Shown here: in pieces, positions 34,970 to 45,182 of the stretch
Position numbering within the stretch: the first letter of the stretch is position 1
Layout: every line of letters begins with the position of its first letter
Source of the DNA: Chiridota heheva
Lineage: Eukaryota > Echinodermata > Holothuroidea > Apodida > Chiridotidae
NCBI GenBank assembly: GCA_020152595.1
Contig: JAIGNY010001580.1
Span: forward strand, 855,001 to 919,000
Length of the DNA: 64,000 bases
Direction of reading: 5' to 3'
The notes under the pieces: model-generated
The model's database searches: none
What the model was told of the DNA's origin: nothing
Seen by the model: only the letters and a program-made list of their open reading frames with translations
Made by a program: the position numbers and the translations under genes

Positions 34970-36640
34970 TGACATCACATGTCTTACAAAAGCTTGCTTG
35001 TTTTTTTTCTTTACATAATCAACATGCAGGTAGAGTAGGGATGTCTGCAAAATTGACCAAATTTGTCAGTGTCTCAGACAAGTTTAACCATTTGTAATTC
35101 TTGTTATTGCCCTATGGGTATTTCAGATTTGCATAAATAATGACATAAAATACTGTATCTTGAAATAGTACCAGTTTTAGGCATGAATATTGATCTTAAG
35201 GTCTATGGACAGTTGCAGAGGGTTTCTAATTAATAAATTAGAAGAGCCTCAAATTCTGAATAAAAGTCTTTCAAATTTTGAATGGTTTAGCAGTCCTATT
35301 ACTAGCTTGGTAAGCTAGGGTTCAACCCCCTGTGGGTCTTTATTCTCCTATGATTCCGACTGGTGTATAAAACGGTCATGGATATTTCTATATAATCTTA
35401 GCTGTTGAGGAAGGGATGTAAATTACTCTATCTACCCTGTAATGAGTGTAAAAACCTTGAAATGCTCATATTTGAACAACTACCAGTCTAAATTGTGAAA
35501 ATTCATTCTTGTGAGTTTTGGTACACATTTTGTCATAGTTGTTACCTAAAGCTCAAATTCTTGGGAATATTCCTTTTATGGCAAAAACTCCATGGTGTTC
35601 CCTTTATTGTCCTATCATATAAGATACAAATTCTTGACCATCAAACTATTCCAATACTTCCTTTCACAATGTGTTCACCAAAATATAAATCTGGTATTCT
35701 TTGAAAAGTTTCAGAAACATGAGTTATTTATTGGACTGTTATTATTTTATTAATCATGCTTGAAATATGTAGGAAAAACAATGTAAAATCAAAGTGTAGG
35801 GCATCTTGGTTTAGTCCTTAAAAATCCAACGATTGGTTTTTCTCAGCAGTGTGAGAAAGATTTAACCATAAAAGTTCAGAGCTTTTCTTAGGAAGTGATA
35901 TATTGCCCCACAAACAGGAAGGTCTTAAAGCAATTAAAAAAAACCTATTGCCCCAAGAACCTTTAGACCGGGTGGGGTTCATTGAAGGGAGTTGAGCTAG
36001 AACAGAGCATTGGTTATGTATGGTTTTTAAGCTAGCAAATCATTTATGCAAAATGGGGCCATTTTTTTATTAAGTGATTTGAAAACAATAAGTGAGGGCG
36101 CAACACCACCCTTGTGCAATTGTGTTTCTACACCACTGAGTCACTGACACCAGTCGTCTTACAGTTTTCTAGGGAGTATTGTCATTGTCATGACCCGTGC
36201 ATTAAATTCCCGTTATGCACGGCCTTTAGTATTTGGTTTAGTGCAGTTTTTATAACAGGTGAATTTCATTTTTTTATGCATTTTAAACAATCTAACATGA
36301 AAATTATATTTTTTTTAAATAATGTTTTAGAATTGTATTCACATGTATATGCATATTTAACACACGGTTTCAAAGGACTTTGCTCTCACGAATGACCGTC
36401 CTAAAGTCGGGTCATTCTACTCGGGCCAAAGTCCTTTGTCCGTGCATTAAATACGCATATAAACACTCCGCCTCAACAATAATCTTCAAAAATCAGTATC
36501 TCCTGAATACTGTACATACGTGCTGAATTATATATTCTTATAAACTCTCATCTACAATACTGTAACTTCAGATGAAATGTTATTTCATCCTGGGGATGTT
36601 TCATTTGCGTACATTTCAGATATCAATGTTGATCATTTAA
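34970..36640. other. No gene recognised
   Basis: Near 35300-35335, TAAGCTAGGGTTCAACCCCC resembles a tRNA-type B box, hinting at a SINE fragment, but no A box or tail is clear. Around 35560-35665 GGGAATATTCCTTTT and TTGACCATCAAACTATTCC loosely recall MITE termini. No gene. Confidence 0.35.
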
Positions 36641-36644
36641 CTAT

Positions 36645-37265
36645 CCTTCTTCTTGTTTAACTACTTCTAACTTCATCTCCAAGTACATCAACAAAACCTG
36701 GCTAAACTCCTGGAATTATGAAACCAGTAATAAACTTCACACCATCAAACCTAAAGTCGGGACCAACACCTCCTGCATAGTCGCTCGCAACCGCAGAGAA
36801 GACATCGTTGTCACCCGCATTCGCCTCGGCCACTCCTCTCTTACTCACTCCCATCTCTTATCCGGCTCCCTTGCCCCTCTCTGCCCAACTTGCAACATCG
36901 ATCTCTCCATCAAGCATATTTTCTTAACCTGTCTTCTATACCAGAACTCCAGATCTCTTCTCTCCTCACTCTCCTCAATCTCAGACCTATTCGAAAACAA
37001 TTCTTCCTCAAACATCAACTTTCTCCACAACAACAACCTCTTCCACCACATATAATCTCCTCCCCTCCCCTTCTACACCTAACCTTACGCACCCCTTTCT
37101 TTTCACCTCATTTTTTTTCCCACATTCAGCTTTTCCCCTTTATCTCCCTTACAAACCTTCCATCTCCTCACTATCCTTACTCTTACACCATTATTTATTA
37201 ACACCATTTTGGCATATTGGACTCTGACTGTCACGGTGCCGTTAAACATTAACAAATCAAACCAA
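36645..37265 (+). pseudogene. 3' end of non-LTR retrotransposon ORF2 (family N, copy 2, longest)
   Basis: The + frame reads SKYINKTWLNSWNYE (RNase-H-adjacent region), NKLHTIKPKVG, VVTRIRLGHSSLTHSHLL and a CPTC...HIFLTC cluster, then stops. This is the C-terminal architecture of I/Nimb-type LINE polyproteins. The 3' untranslated part is pyrimidine-rich and ends GGTGCCGTTAAACATTAAC with an A/C-rich tail. 5' truncated. Confidence 0.75.
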
Positions 37266-38263
37266 CCATCTTCTTTATTGATTTGGCTTGAACATTGAAA
37301 ATAAGCTATAAAATGAGGAATTTGTAGCAAAGTTTGAATTTTCTGGCTAATTAAAACAAGTCTTGTTTTAAAGACGTAGCTTCATGTTTGCAATAAATAA
37401 TCCATGCAATTGTCTAAAAGCATTAATGTACTTTAATATGGTTTTGAATGAGTGAGATTGTAGTAATATCTCAGAACTTCATCCTAGAAAATTGCATACA
37501 TGCACCATGCATACACATGCACCTTATAGTTGGAGAATCGGAATAGTTGAACAATATGAAAATCACATTTTTTTGGACTGATCTTTTATACAAAACTTTT
37601 TCAGTTTGTTAGATGTTTCTACCATACTTAGTACAGTACGTCTTATAATGGTCAAGATTCTTAACCATGCTTCAAAAATTATGGGTCAAGAAAGTAACAG
37701 CAGTTCAGTGGTGTAGGAACCAGGGGGCACTCGGGCATGTGCCTCCCCCCCCCCTCCCCACACTTTTCCGAAAAATGACAAAAGTGACACTTTTGAAAAT
37801 GAAAAGTGCCCCCCAATTACTGTCAAAGGTGCAAGAACTGGTGGATTTTGTGCACACTTTTAAAAAAAAATATTACAAAAGTATCTCTTTCAAATTGAAA
37901 TGTCCCCAATTACTGACCTAATAGTAGAAAATTGGCAACTTTTTGGTATTTTATATCGTATAGTTTAAACCCTGTAGTACCTTTCCATAAGTGGATCTTA
38001 CTGTATGCTGTACTGTGTGTACAGTATGTAATTTTACTAGTTAGTAAAATCTTTCAAATCCACAAACCACTGATTTTACAATAAAGCCCCAAACTGACAG
38101 GTTTCTACTTTGTTGAACAATTTTTATTTTTCCAAGCCGTCAAGTTTGGTGAAAACACAATCCCATTTTTAATAGATTTTAACTCACCAGAAGGAAATGC
38201 ACTCTAAACTAATCGCTAAAGTGACTTCATTGATCAATATTTTTTCCTCATTTCTGATCGCAG
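37266..38263. other. Intergenic or first-intron sequence with G/C-tract repeat at 37703-37925
   Basis: CAGTGGTGTAGGAACCAGGG at 37703, followed by a run of C (CTCCCCCCCCCC), resembles the starts of CAGTGGC-ended MITEs; no matching inverted end was found. The remainder is AT-rich. If the EF-hand exon is internal, this is the 3' part of the preceding STIM intron. Confidence 0.4.
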
Positions 38264-38397
38264 TGTGCTCAGCCAATGACCTTGATTGTATACGTGGGCA
38301 GGAGAAAGATCGTCTGAGCTTTGAAGCCATCAAGACGATCCATCGGCAAATTGATGACGATCTGAATGGGAATGTGGACTTGTCGGAAAGTGATGAG
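38264..38397 (+). CDS. STIM: STIM exon: N-terminal cysteine pair and canonical EF-hand
   Basis: Encodes CSANDLDCIRGQEKDRLSFE followed by AIKTIHRQI and the calcium loop DDDLNGNVDLSE, then SDE. Human STIM1 has the same order: two Cys seven residues apart (C49, C56), the KLSFEAVRNIHKLM helix and loop DDDANGDVDVEE. The ligands at loop positions 1, 3, 5, 9 and 12 (D, D, N, D, E) are kept; position 7 is Asn instead of Asp but contributes a backbone ligand in EF-hands. The acceptor is a strong pyrimidine tract ending GATCGCAG (38263) and the donor is GTTTGT (38398). An ATG at 38197 stays open into the exon and its peptide looks like a signal sequence, but that stretch is the translated pyrimidine tract. 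I therefore prefer the internal-exon reading. Confidence 0.92.
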
Positions 38398-38584
38398 GTT
38401 TGTAACTTTTGATGTTTTACAGGGGCTTAGGCTGGGGAGGGGCAGGGGGGGGTGGATACACCCCCCAAACCCCACAGCAGCCTGAGCTCAGCACGAATTA
38501 TTCGCACAGCAAGTCTGATGAAAATCACATGTGCCATATTTGTAAATTTATATATATGCCAAATTTGCAAAGTGGCAGTGCAGA

Positions 38585-38800
38585 AGCCCAGTGTGGTCAG
38601 GGCATCGGTCTTATACACAAAAGGTACTGGGATTGAATCTTAGCCAGGGCGCTCTATTGTACCTTGACCAAGACACTTTATCCAATTTGTTGCAGTTCAC
38701 TCATCTGTTGAATGATTGAGTACCAGTTTGAGTTGGGGAGTTAACTTGTGATGGACTGTTGTCCCCTTTAAGGGGGTGGGTTTCATTGATTATATGCAGT
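38585..38800 (+). mobile_element. tRNA-derived SINE in the STIM intron
   Basis: TGGTCAGGGCATCGGTC (38594-38610) resembles a tRNA A box and GGGATTGAATCTTAG (38629-38643) a B box, at tRNA-like spacing. The following body, with TACCTTGACCAAGACACTTT and ACTCATCTGTTGAATGATTG, matches the common marine-invertebrate SINE body pattern (TTGACCAAGGCACTTTA, CTCACCCAGGTGTAT). It has no intact tail and is probably old. Confidence 0.6.
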
Positions 38801-39118
38801 AGCAGTTAAAATCAGTTTGCTTTCTGTAAATGTCATTCCATGGGCAATTGCATTCAATATTACAGCAGATTTTTCATGTCGTGTTTTGTTAATTGAACTG
38901 ACAAAGTATTGACATATATCCATTTTATGGCTGAGATTTGTTTAGTGTATAAGTGTATTAAAGGCTGTTCAACTTCAGTGCTTCAACAAAATGCTGCTCC
39001 GGGATTTCCTTTGGAATACGAGTGCATTTGAAGGGTAGCACCAGACATTCTGGATCTTGTTTGCATGAAAGGGGAAATTAAAGGACTTAAAGGTGGTGTT
39101 TTAGAAACCTTGGAAGTG
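38801..39118. other. Intron sequence, no feature
   Basis: AT-rich STIM intron sequence, nothing supported. Confidence 0.4.
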
Positions 39119-39235
39119 CAGTGAGTAAGTTTGGGTGATATATCGATATTTCAATATATTTTGATATTGACCCATAATCAATATGGCCGATATTGAGTTC
39201 AAGTATCATATCGATATACATGTACCCATATATTA
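39119..39235 (+). repeat. Repeat H, copy 2
   Basis: Reverse-complement match to 1-118: AGTAAGTTTGGG, GATATTGACCC and TATTGAGTTCAAG in the same order. Its right edge merges into TATG/TA simple repeats, which suggests that the element's TATCGATATA-type sequence seeded the microsatellite. Confidence 0.65.
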
Positions 39236-40014
<779 letters not shown>

Positions 40015-40144
40015 TTTCATGGTAATGGTCCCATTTCCATGTTTTATGGGGAATGAAACAAAAGAAGTTAGAAAACTTACAACTGTGTTTTTTTTTTTTC
40101 CTAAAAAAAAACATAAAATCAATAAAATAAATACTTTTACCTCC

Positions 40145-40291
<147 letters not shown>

Positions 40292-41985
40292 TAATACATT
40301 TTTATTTAGCACAATATACCAAACGGTCTCAATGTGCTTTACATAAACAAATATAACATAAAAAACTTTAAGATACAAACAGTAAGAGGACAAAAAACCA
40401 TACTTAAAAAAACAACAAGCAGGATAGGTCCAATGAGGGGAACTCATGATAAGGTGTGTTTTCAATACACTCTTAAAAATATCTAAAGTAGGGGCATTTC
40501 CAATGTACATTGGGAGAATGTTCCAGAGTTTGAGGGCTGCAGATTGAAAAGAACGTTCACCATAAGTCTTGGTGTTAATTTTTGGCGGCTTTAGGAGAAT
40601 AGCACTGTTAGATCTGAGTGAGGAGTTGGTAATTGTAAGGTGAGTAAGTTGGAAATTTAATTTGGAGCAAGACCATGGATGGCTTTGTATGTGAGGATAA
40701 GAAGCTTGTAGTTTATTCTTTCACATATAGGAAGCCAATGAAGTTGGTGGAGGATGGGCTTTAATGTGAGATTTCTTACTTGTGAGAGTAGCTAATCTAG
40801 CAGCAGTGTTTTGAATGCGCTGAAGCTTTGAGATTTGTTGAGAAGGAAGTCCAAATAAGATACTGTTGCAACAATCAAGTCTGGATGATACAAATGCGTG
40901 AGTAAGTGTCTCAGTCGACTTTTGATCAAGATATTGATGGATTTGGCTGATTTTTCTGATGGCAAGTGGTGCGGAGCGGCATATATTATTTACATGTGGC
41001 AACAGTGTAAGCTTATCATTAAAAATAACACCCAGGTCTTTAACACAGGAAACAGGAGATATACATGAAATACCAATCGTGAGAGAGAAAACTGGAGTAG
41101 TGCTTAGAAAATGTGACGAAATATGAATTACTTTATGAAATATGAATTACTCTAGTTTTACTATCATTAAGAATTAGTTTATTGTCTGCACACCATGTTT
41201 TGATTTCCTCTACACACGATTCAAGTTTTGCAATAATGGTCTTTTTCGTTTCTATTTATTGACACAAACCTGTGTATCTGCATAAATCATTCATGCAGGC
41301 CATGAGATGTGATAATGCTTTCCATAGTGAAAGTATAGTGTGTAAAAACAGGTGGTCCAATTACTGATCCTTGAGGCACTCCATAGTCGAGATACAGGGG
41401 CGAAGAGTTTTTATCTTTAATGGTCACAACCTGCGAGCGGTTTGCAAAATATGATTTCATCCAATTAAGAGTGATTCCATCCAAACCGTAAACAGTATGC
41501 AGCCTATTAAACAGAATTTGATGGTCAATAGTGTAAAATGCTGCACTAAGGTCGAGGAGTACAAGAAGTGACTCTTTGTGGTCATCAGTAGCAAGGAGAA
41601 GATCATTGTAAATGCGTAACAGAGCAGTTTCTGGTGAGTGATTCTTGCGGGAGGCAGATTGGAAGGAGTTTTGTAGTAAGTTGGCGCACAAGTAGTCTTG
41701 TAGTTGCAAAGAAACAGCTTTTTCTATTAATTTTCCAAGAAATTTTAAGTTGGAAATAGGACGATAGCTTTGGAGAATTTCTGTGTCCAGGGACGGTTTT
41801 TTGATGGTAGGAGTGACAATGGCAGATTTCAAGGTTGATGCTGTGCAGCTCAACATGCAAAAACTAGTTGAAATTACTGAAGGCTGTGTTCTCATTTATC
41901 TTCTGATCATGATCTCTCTGATGAAGGACCAGTTCAATGATTCAGTAGAAAAAGATGATGTCATGTGTTCTCACTTGAGTGCGAG
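40292..41985 (-). pseudogene. CR1/L2-like LINE, 5'-truncated and mutated
   Basis: Read on the - strand from 41985 to 40292. RT motifs: TPTIKKPSLDTEILQSYRPI, SNLKFLGKLIEKAV, LLVLLDLSAAFYTIDHQIL (motif A, with Tyr replacing the usual Asp in FDT) and YGVPQGSVIGPPVF (motif B), all within 41287-41895. The YADD box near 41270-41286 reads YAD-TQ: three bases, and with them one catalytic Asp, are missing, and frameshifts surround it. The C-terminal region (40721-41002) has HAFVSSRLDCCNSILFGLPS and LQRIQNTAARLAT, and 40510 onward has [16 protein letters not shown] sequence. The 3' end has TTTAGCACAATATACC and a TAA repeat. It lies inside a STIM intron, antisense. Inactive. Confidence 0.85.
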
Positions 41986-41994
41986 CTGCGCGAT

Positions 41995-42740
41995 CAGACT
42001 CACTGCAGGCAAGACCCACTGCAGGCAATCTGACCCACTGCAGGCAATCTGACCCACTGCAGGCAATCTGACCCACTGCAGGCAATCTGACCCACTGCAG
42101 GCAATCTGACCCACTGCAGGCAATCAGATCCACTGCAGGTAATCTGACCCACTGCAGGCAATCTAACCCACTGCAGGCAATCTGACCCACTGCAGGCAAT
42201 CTGACCCACTGCTGGCAATCTGACCCACTGCAGGCAATCTGACCGACTGCAGGCAATCTGACTCACTGCAGGCAATCTGACCCACTGCAGGCAATCTGAC
42301 CCACTGCAGGCAATCTGACCGACTGCAGGCAATCTGACTGACTGCAGGCAATCTGACCGACTGCAGGCAATCTGACCCACTGCAGGCAATCTGACTTACT
42401 GCAGGCAATCTAACCCACTGCAGGCAATCTGACTCACTGCAGGCAATCTGACCCACTGCAGGCAATCTAACCCACTGCAGGCAATCTGACTCACTGCAGG
42501 CGATCTGACCCACTGCAGGTAATCTGACCCACTGCAGGCAATCTAACCCACTGCAGGCAATCTAACCCACTGCAGGCAATCTGAACCACTGCAGGCAATC
42601 TGACCCACTGCAGGCAATCTAACCCACTGCAGGCAATCTAACCCACTGCAGGCAATCTAACCCACTGCAGGCAATCTAACCCACTGCAGGCAATCAGACT
42701 CACTGCAGGCAATCAGACCCACTGCAGGCAATCTGACTGC
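41995..42740 (+). repeat. 19-bp minisatellite, about 39 units
   Basis: Unit CCACTGCAGGCAATCTGAC, with variants CTAAC, CGACT and CTCAC. Each unit contains a PstI site (CTGCAG). Units are highly uniform. Because 19 is prime to 3, the 19-residue repeat appears in all three - strand frames; these are not genes. It directly adjoins the truncated 5' side of the LINE. Confidence 0.95.
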
Positions 42741-43457
42741 AAGGCATAATTAAAAAAGAACTCGAAAGGTAGGTCATTGATTGAAAAATATGCAAAATGT
42801 ACTGGAGCGACTAACTGTTAGCACAAAACAAACAAGTCACAGCAGGACATTGCATAACAAACGTGATCTCGGACTACTGATCCGTGTTTACACACAATCT
42901 TTGGCAATCTCATGAGCGGATGTGATCGCCTGCTCTGGATCATGATCCTGCTCCGTATCATGCTCCGGATCCTGATCCGCATCACGATCCTGATCCTTAT
43001 CCTACCCTTGAATAGGATCAAGAACAAGTGACTACGGTCAGATCAAGAGCATTCTCACAGTGAAAAATCTGTGGATCTGATTGCCTGCAGAGGGTCAGAT
43101 CAAGAGCTCTTAAATGAGAACGCATTATTGTACTGCAACATGTTTTGCATGTTTCAAATTTGCACCTGTTGCACGTTTGATTGGGCGCTATCTTGCAATA
43201 TTTTATTTCGTTGCTTGAGGGTACGTTAAGTGAATATCTTAAAATGATTTTGAGCAATTTGGTTAATGCATGATACAGTTCAAGGATTGGTCAATTTTTC
43301 TGTCATTTGTTCTGTTCTTTGTTTCGCTTGTGGAAGACAAAATACATGGACGAGTTAGATACACAATTTGCTTAATGGTTTTGAATTTATTGAAAACTAG
43401 ATGAACGAAAAAAATTCTTTTTTTTTTAAATCTTAACAAAAATTCCGTTAAAATGAG
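42741..43457. other. Intron sequence; GATCC-rich segment at about 42935-43010
   Basis: Multiple GATCCTGATCC/CTCCGTATCATG-like words form a short degenerate repeat near 42935-43010. A pair of similar segments with AGATCAAGAGC occurs at 43039 and 43098. Otherwise unassigned. Confidence 0.45.
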
Positions 43458-43806
43458 CATTCTAGAGGTCGCACATCCGGGAATGTTGTGATGCATGGCG
43501 ACATAACAATGCTTTTTTGACGAAAAGAAAGCTAGTTATCATTGCAGTCAATGAAAGATAACATATTTTTTGTCATTTTTTAACAAATACTGTAGATAAT
43601 TTATTTTTCTTTAAATATGTTGTGTATTATGTTTCCAACATATGTGAGTACTAGTAATTTTCGCTGACTGGCTGAGGAAACACTAAAGTATTCATAAAAA
43701 ATATGCCATTGACTGTAATGATAAAATTTCTCCTCACAACATGGCAAAACCATACTGAGCCCGTACACGGCTACATCGACTACGACTGCGAGAGAACCTC
43801 TAGATG
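43458..43806 (+). mobile_element. Repeat J, copy 1
   Basis: Shares, with 58291-58657, CATCCGGGAATGTTGTG, AACAATGCTTTTTTGACG/A, TTATCATTGCAGTCAATG, TATTCATAAAAA and CATACTGAGCCCGTACACGG in the same order. Ends GCATTCTAGAGGT and ACCTCTAGATGCC form an inverted repeat. Probably a non-autonomous DNA transposon; superfamily not determined. Confidence 0.7.
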
Positions 43807-44175
43807 CCTTTCATACCTATAAATATTTTGGGGGAATGGCAACATAAAACTTGGAGACCTTAGTGAAACCATATCATTCAAATTGGGAAATGTGGAAGAT
43901 ACCTTTTTATTATTGTCACGACCTGGAAAAAATCTACTGCGGGAAAAAAACGGGAATTGGCGAGAAGAATTTGTTATATTTTTTTTTTATTTCACTGTTT
44001 TTATAGATTTCTTGAGTAAGGAACAGTATATGTGGAAATATGTGCTTTAAATCCTGGTCGATTATCAAAGTTATACGAGGGACACTGTCAACTCGACCAT
44101 ACCACATATATTTTCACAAAAGAAATTATTGGGTTCACAAAGTTCATCTTAATGAGGTCATGCATCCCATTACCT
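43807..44175. other. Intron sequence, no feature
   Basis: Nothing supported. Confidence 0.4.
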
Positions 44176-44765
44176 TTAAGGATTAGTTCAGTGGTTAAGT
44201 TTGTCTTATACCAAAGAGAACTTGACAAGACACAAAATGGTGAAGAAAGCATTCAAAAATCTTCTTCCGTTAAGGAGATATTCAAGTTTAATGCTCTGTC
44301 TTATATACTGTATGTAGAAATGACTGGTGTAGTAAGTCTACTAATAGACTACTATGAAAAGTTGGTGCCCATGTCCTGACAATCGTAATGATTTTTGTAG
44401 TTTAAAGAATATTTATTTGAACTTTTTTACTATCTGAATGATTTTACCTTGAAATTTCTTCATATGGTAAATTATAATTCTCCTTACTATCTCTGTTTTA
44501 CTACTTCCCTGACATATCCAATGGTTTTTCAGCCACAAAATTGCAGGACAAAATATGGTAGAATACAGTACACAAAGATTTTAAAGAATCTGAGGCTGTG
44601 ATGTCACAACTAGTCTGATTTCAGTCATTTCTGCACAAAGAATACCAAATGTTAATACATCTCATTAATGGAATAAGATTTTTGAATGCTTTCTTCACCA
44701 TTTTGTTTCCTTTGAAATCCTCTTTATCTAAGACTGACTTGCTTGACCACTGAACTAATCCTTAA
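44176..44765 (+). mobile_element. MITE family B, copy in 44 kb
   Basis: TTAA at 44176-44179 and 44762-44765. Both termini read GGATTAG...CTAATCC directly next to TTAA, one A shorter than in the other copies. Both arms carry CACAAAATGGTGAAGAAAGC-type sequence, inverted. The right end lies about 210 bp upstream of a STIM exon. Confidence 0.85.
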
Positions 44766-44780
44766 AAAGTTCTTAAAAAT

Positions 44781-44903
44781 TCTCTCTTACTCCTCTTTTA
44801 CTCAATCACATCACTCTTATTTGGCTCCCCTGCCCCACTTGCAACACCGATCTCTCCATTAAGCATATTTTCTTAACCTGTCCCCTATACTAGAACTCCA
44901 GAA
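44781..44903 (+). pseudogene. Fragment of LINE family N, copy 3
   Basis: CCCCACTTGCAACACCGATC and TAAGCATATTTTCTTAACC match the C-terminal region of copies at 1987 and 36645. Only about 120 bp remain, about 70 bp upstream of the STIM exon at 44976. Confidence 0.65.
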
Positions 44904-44975
44904 CTAATCCTTTGAAGAATCTCTTAAACAGTTTCATAGAGATTTGTAATTTTCCCTTTTCCTCATTTTGTTTAG

Positions 44976-45093
44976 TTTCTCAGAGATGAACTTCAGTACG
45001 AAGATGATTTTGACAGGCACAACGTTCTTCATCGAGGCGGCGACAAATTCATCAGCATTGATGATTTGTGGAGGACTTGGGTTGATTCAGATG
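44976..45093 (+). CDS. STIM: STIM exon: hidden EF-hand region
   Basis: Encodes FLRDELQYEDDFDRHNVLHR, then GGDKFISIDDLWRTWVDSD plus one base of the next codon. It aligns with human STIM1 [20 protein letters not shown] and EDKLISVEDLWKAWKSSE, the non-canonical hidden EF-hand that packs the canonical EF-hand onto SAM. The acceptor is TTTTGTTTAG (44975) and the donor GTAAGG (45094). The final G plus the first two bases of the next exon make the Val of VYNW, as in the human protein. The usual DLW core is intact, so there is no sign of decay. A 2.8-kb tandem array begins about 90 bp downstream. Confidence 0.93.
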
Positions 45094-45182
45094 GTAAGGT
45101 TCTTCTCAATCTTATAAATCCAAGCACAAATATAGTTTTTAGAAGGGGAAGCGCTTAGGGGATTTTCATTTCCACCCAAGAA

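Noticed and set aside
34532..35050. 172-codon MVNSKCCT repeat protein on the - strand
   Set aside because: Artefact of the 24-bp minisatellite; flanking residues have no start context or domain.
35300..35340. tRNA gene or SINE from GGTTCAACCCC
   Set aside because: Only a B-box-like motif; no A box at the right distance.
38197..38263. STIM start codon and signal peptide
   Set aside because: Better explained as translated polypyrimidine tract before a splice acceptor; kept as an alternative in the findings.
42000..42513. Cys-rich repeat protein on the - strand
   Set aside because: The 19-bp unit gives the same 19-residue repeat in all three frames.
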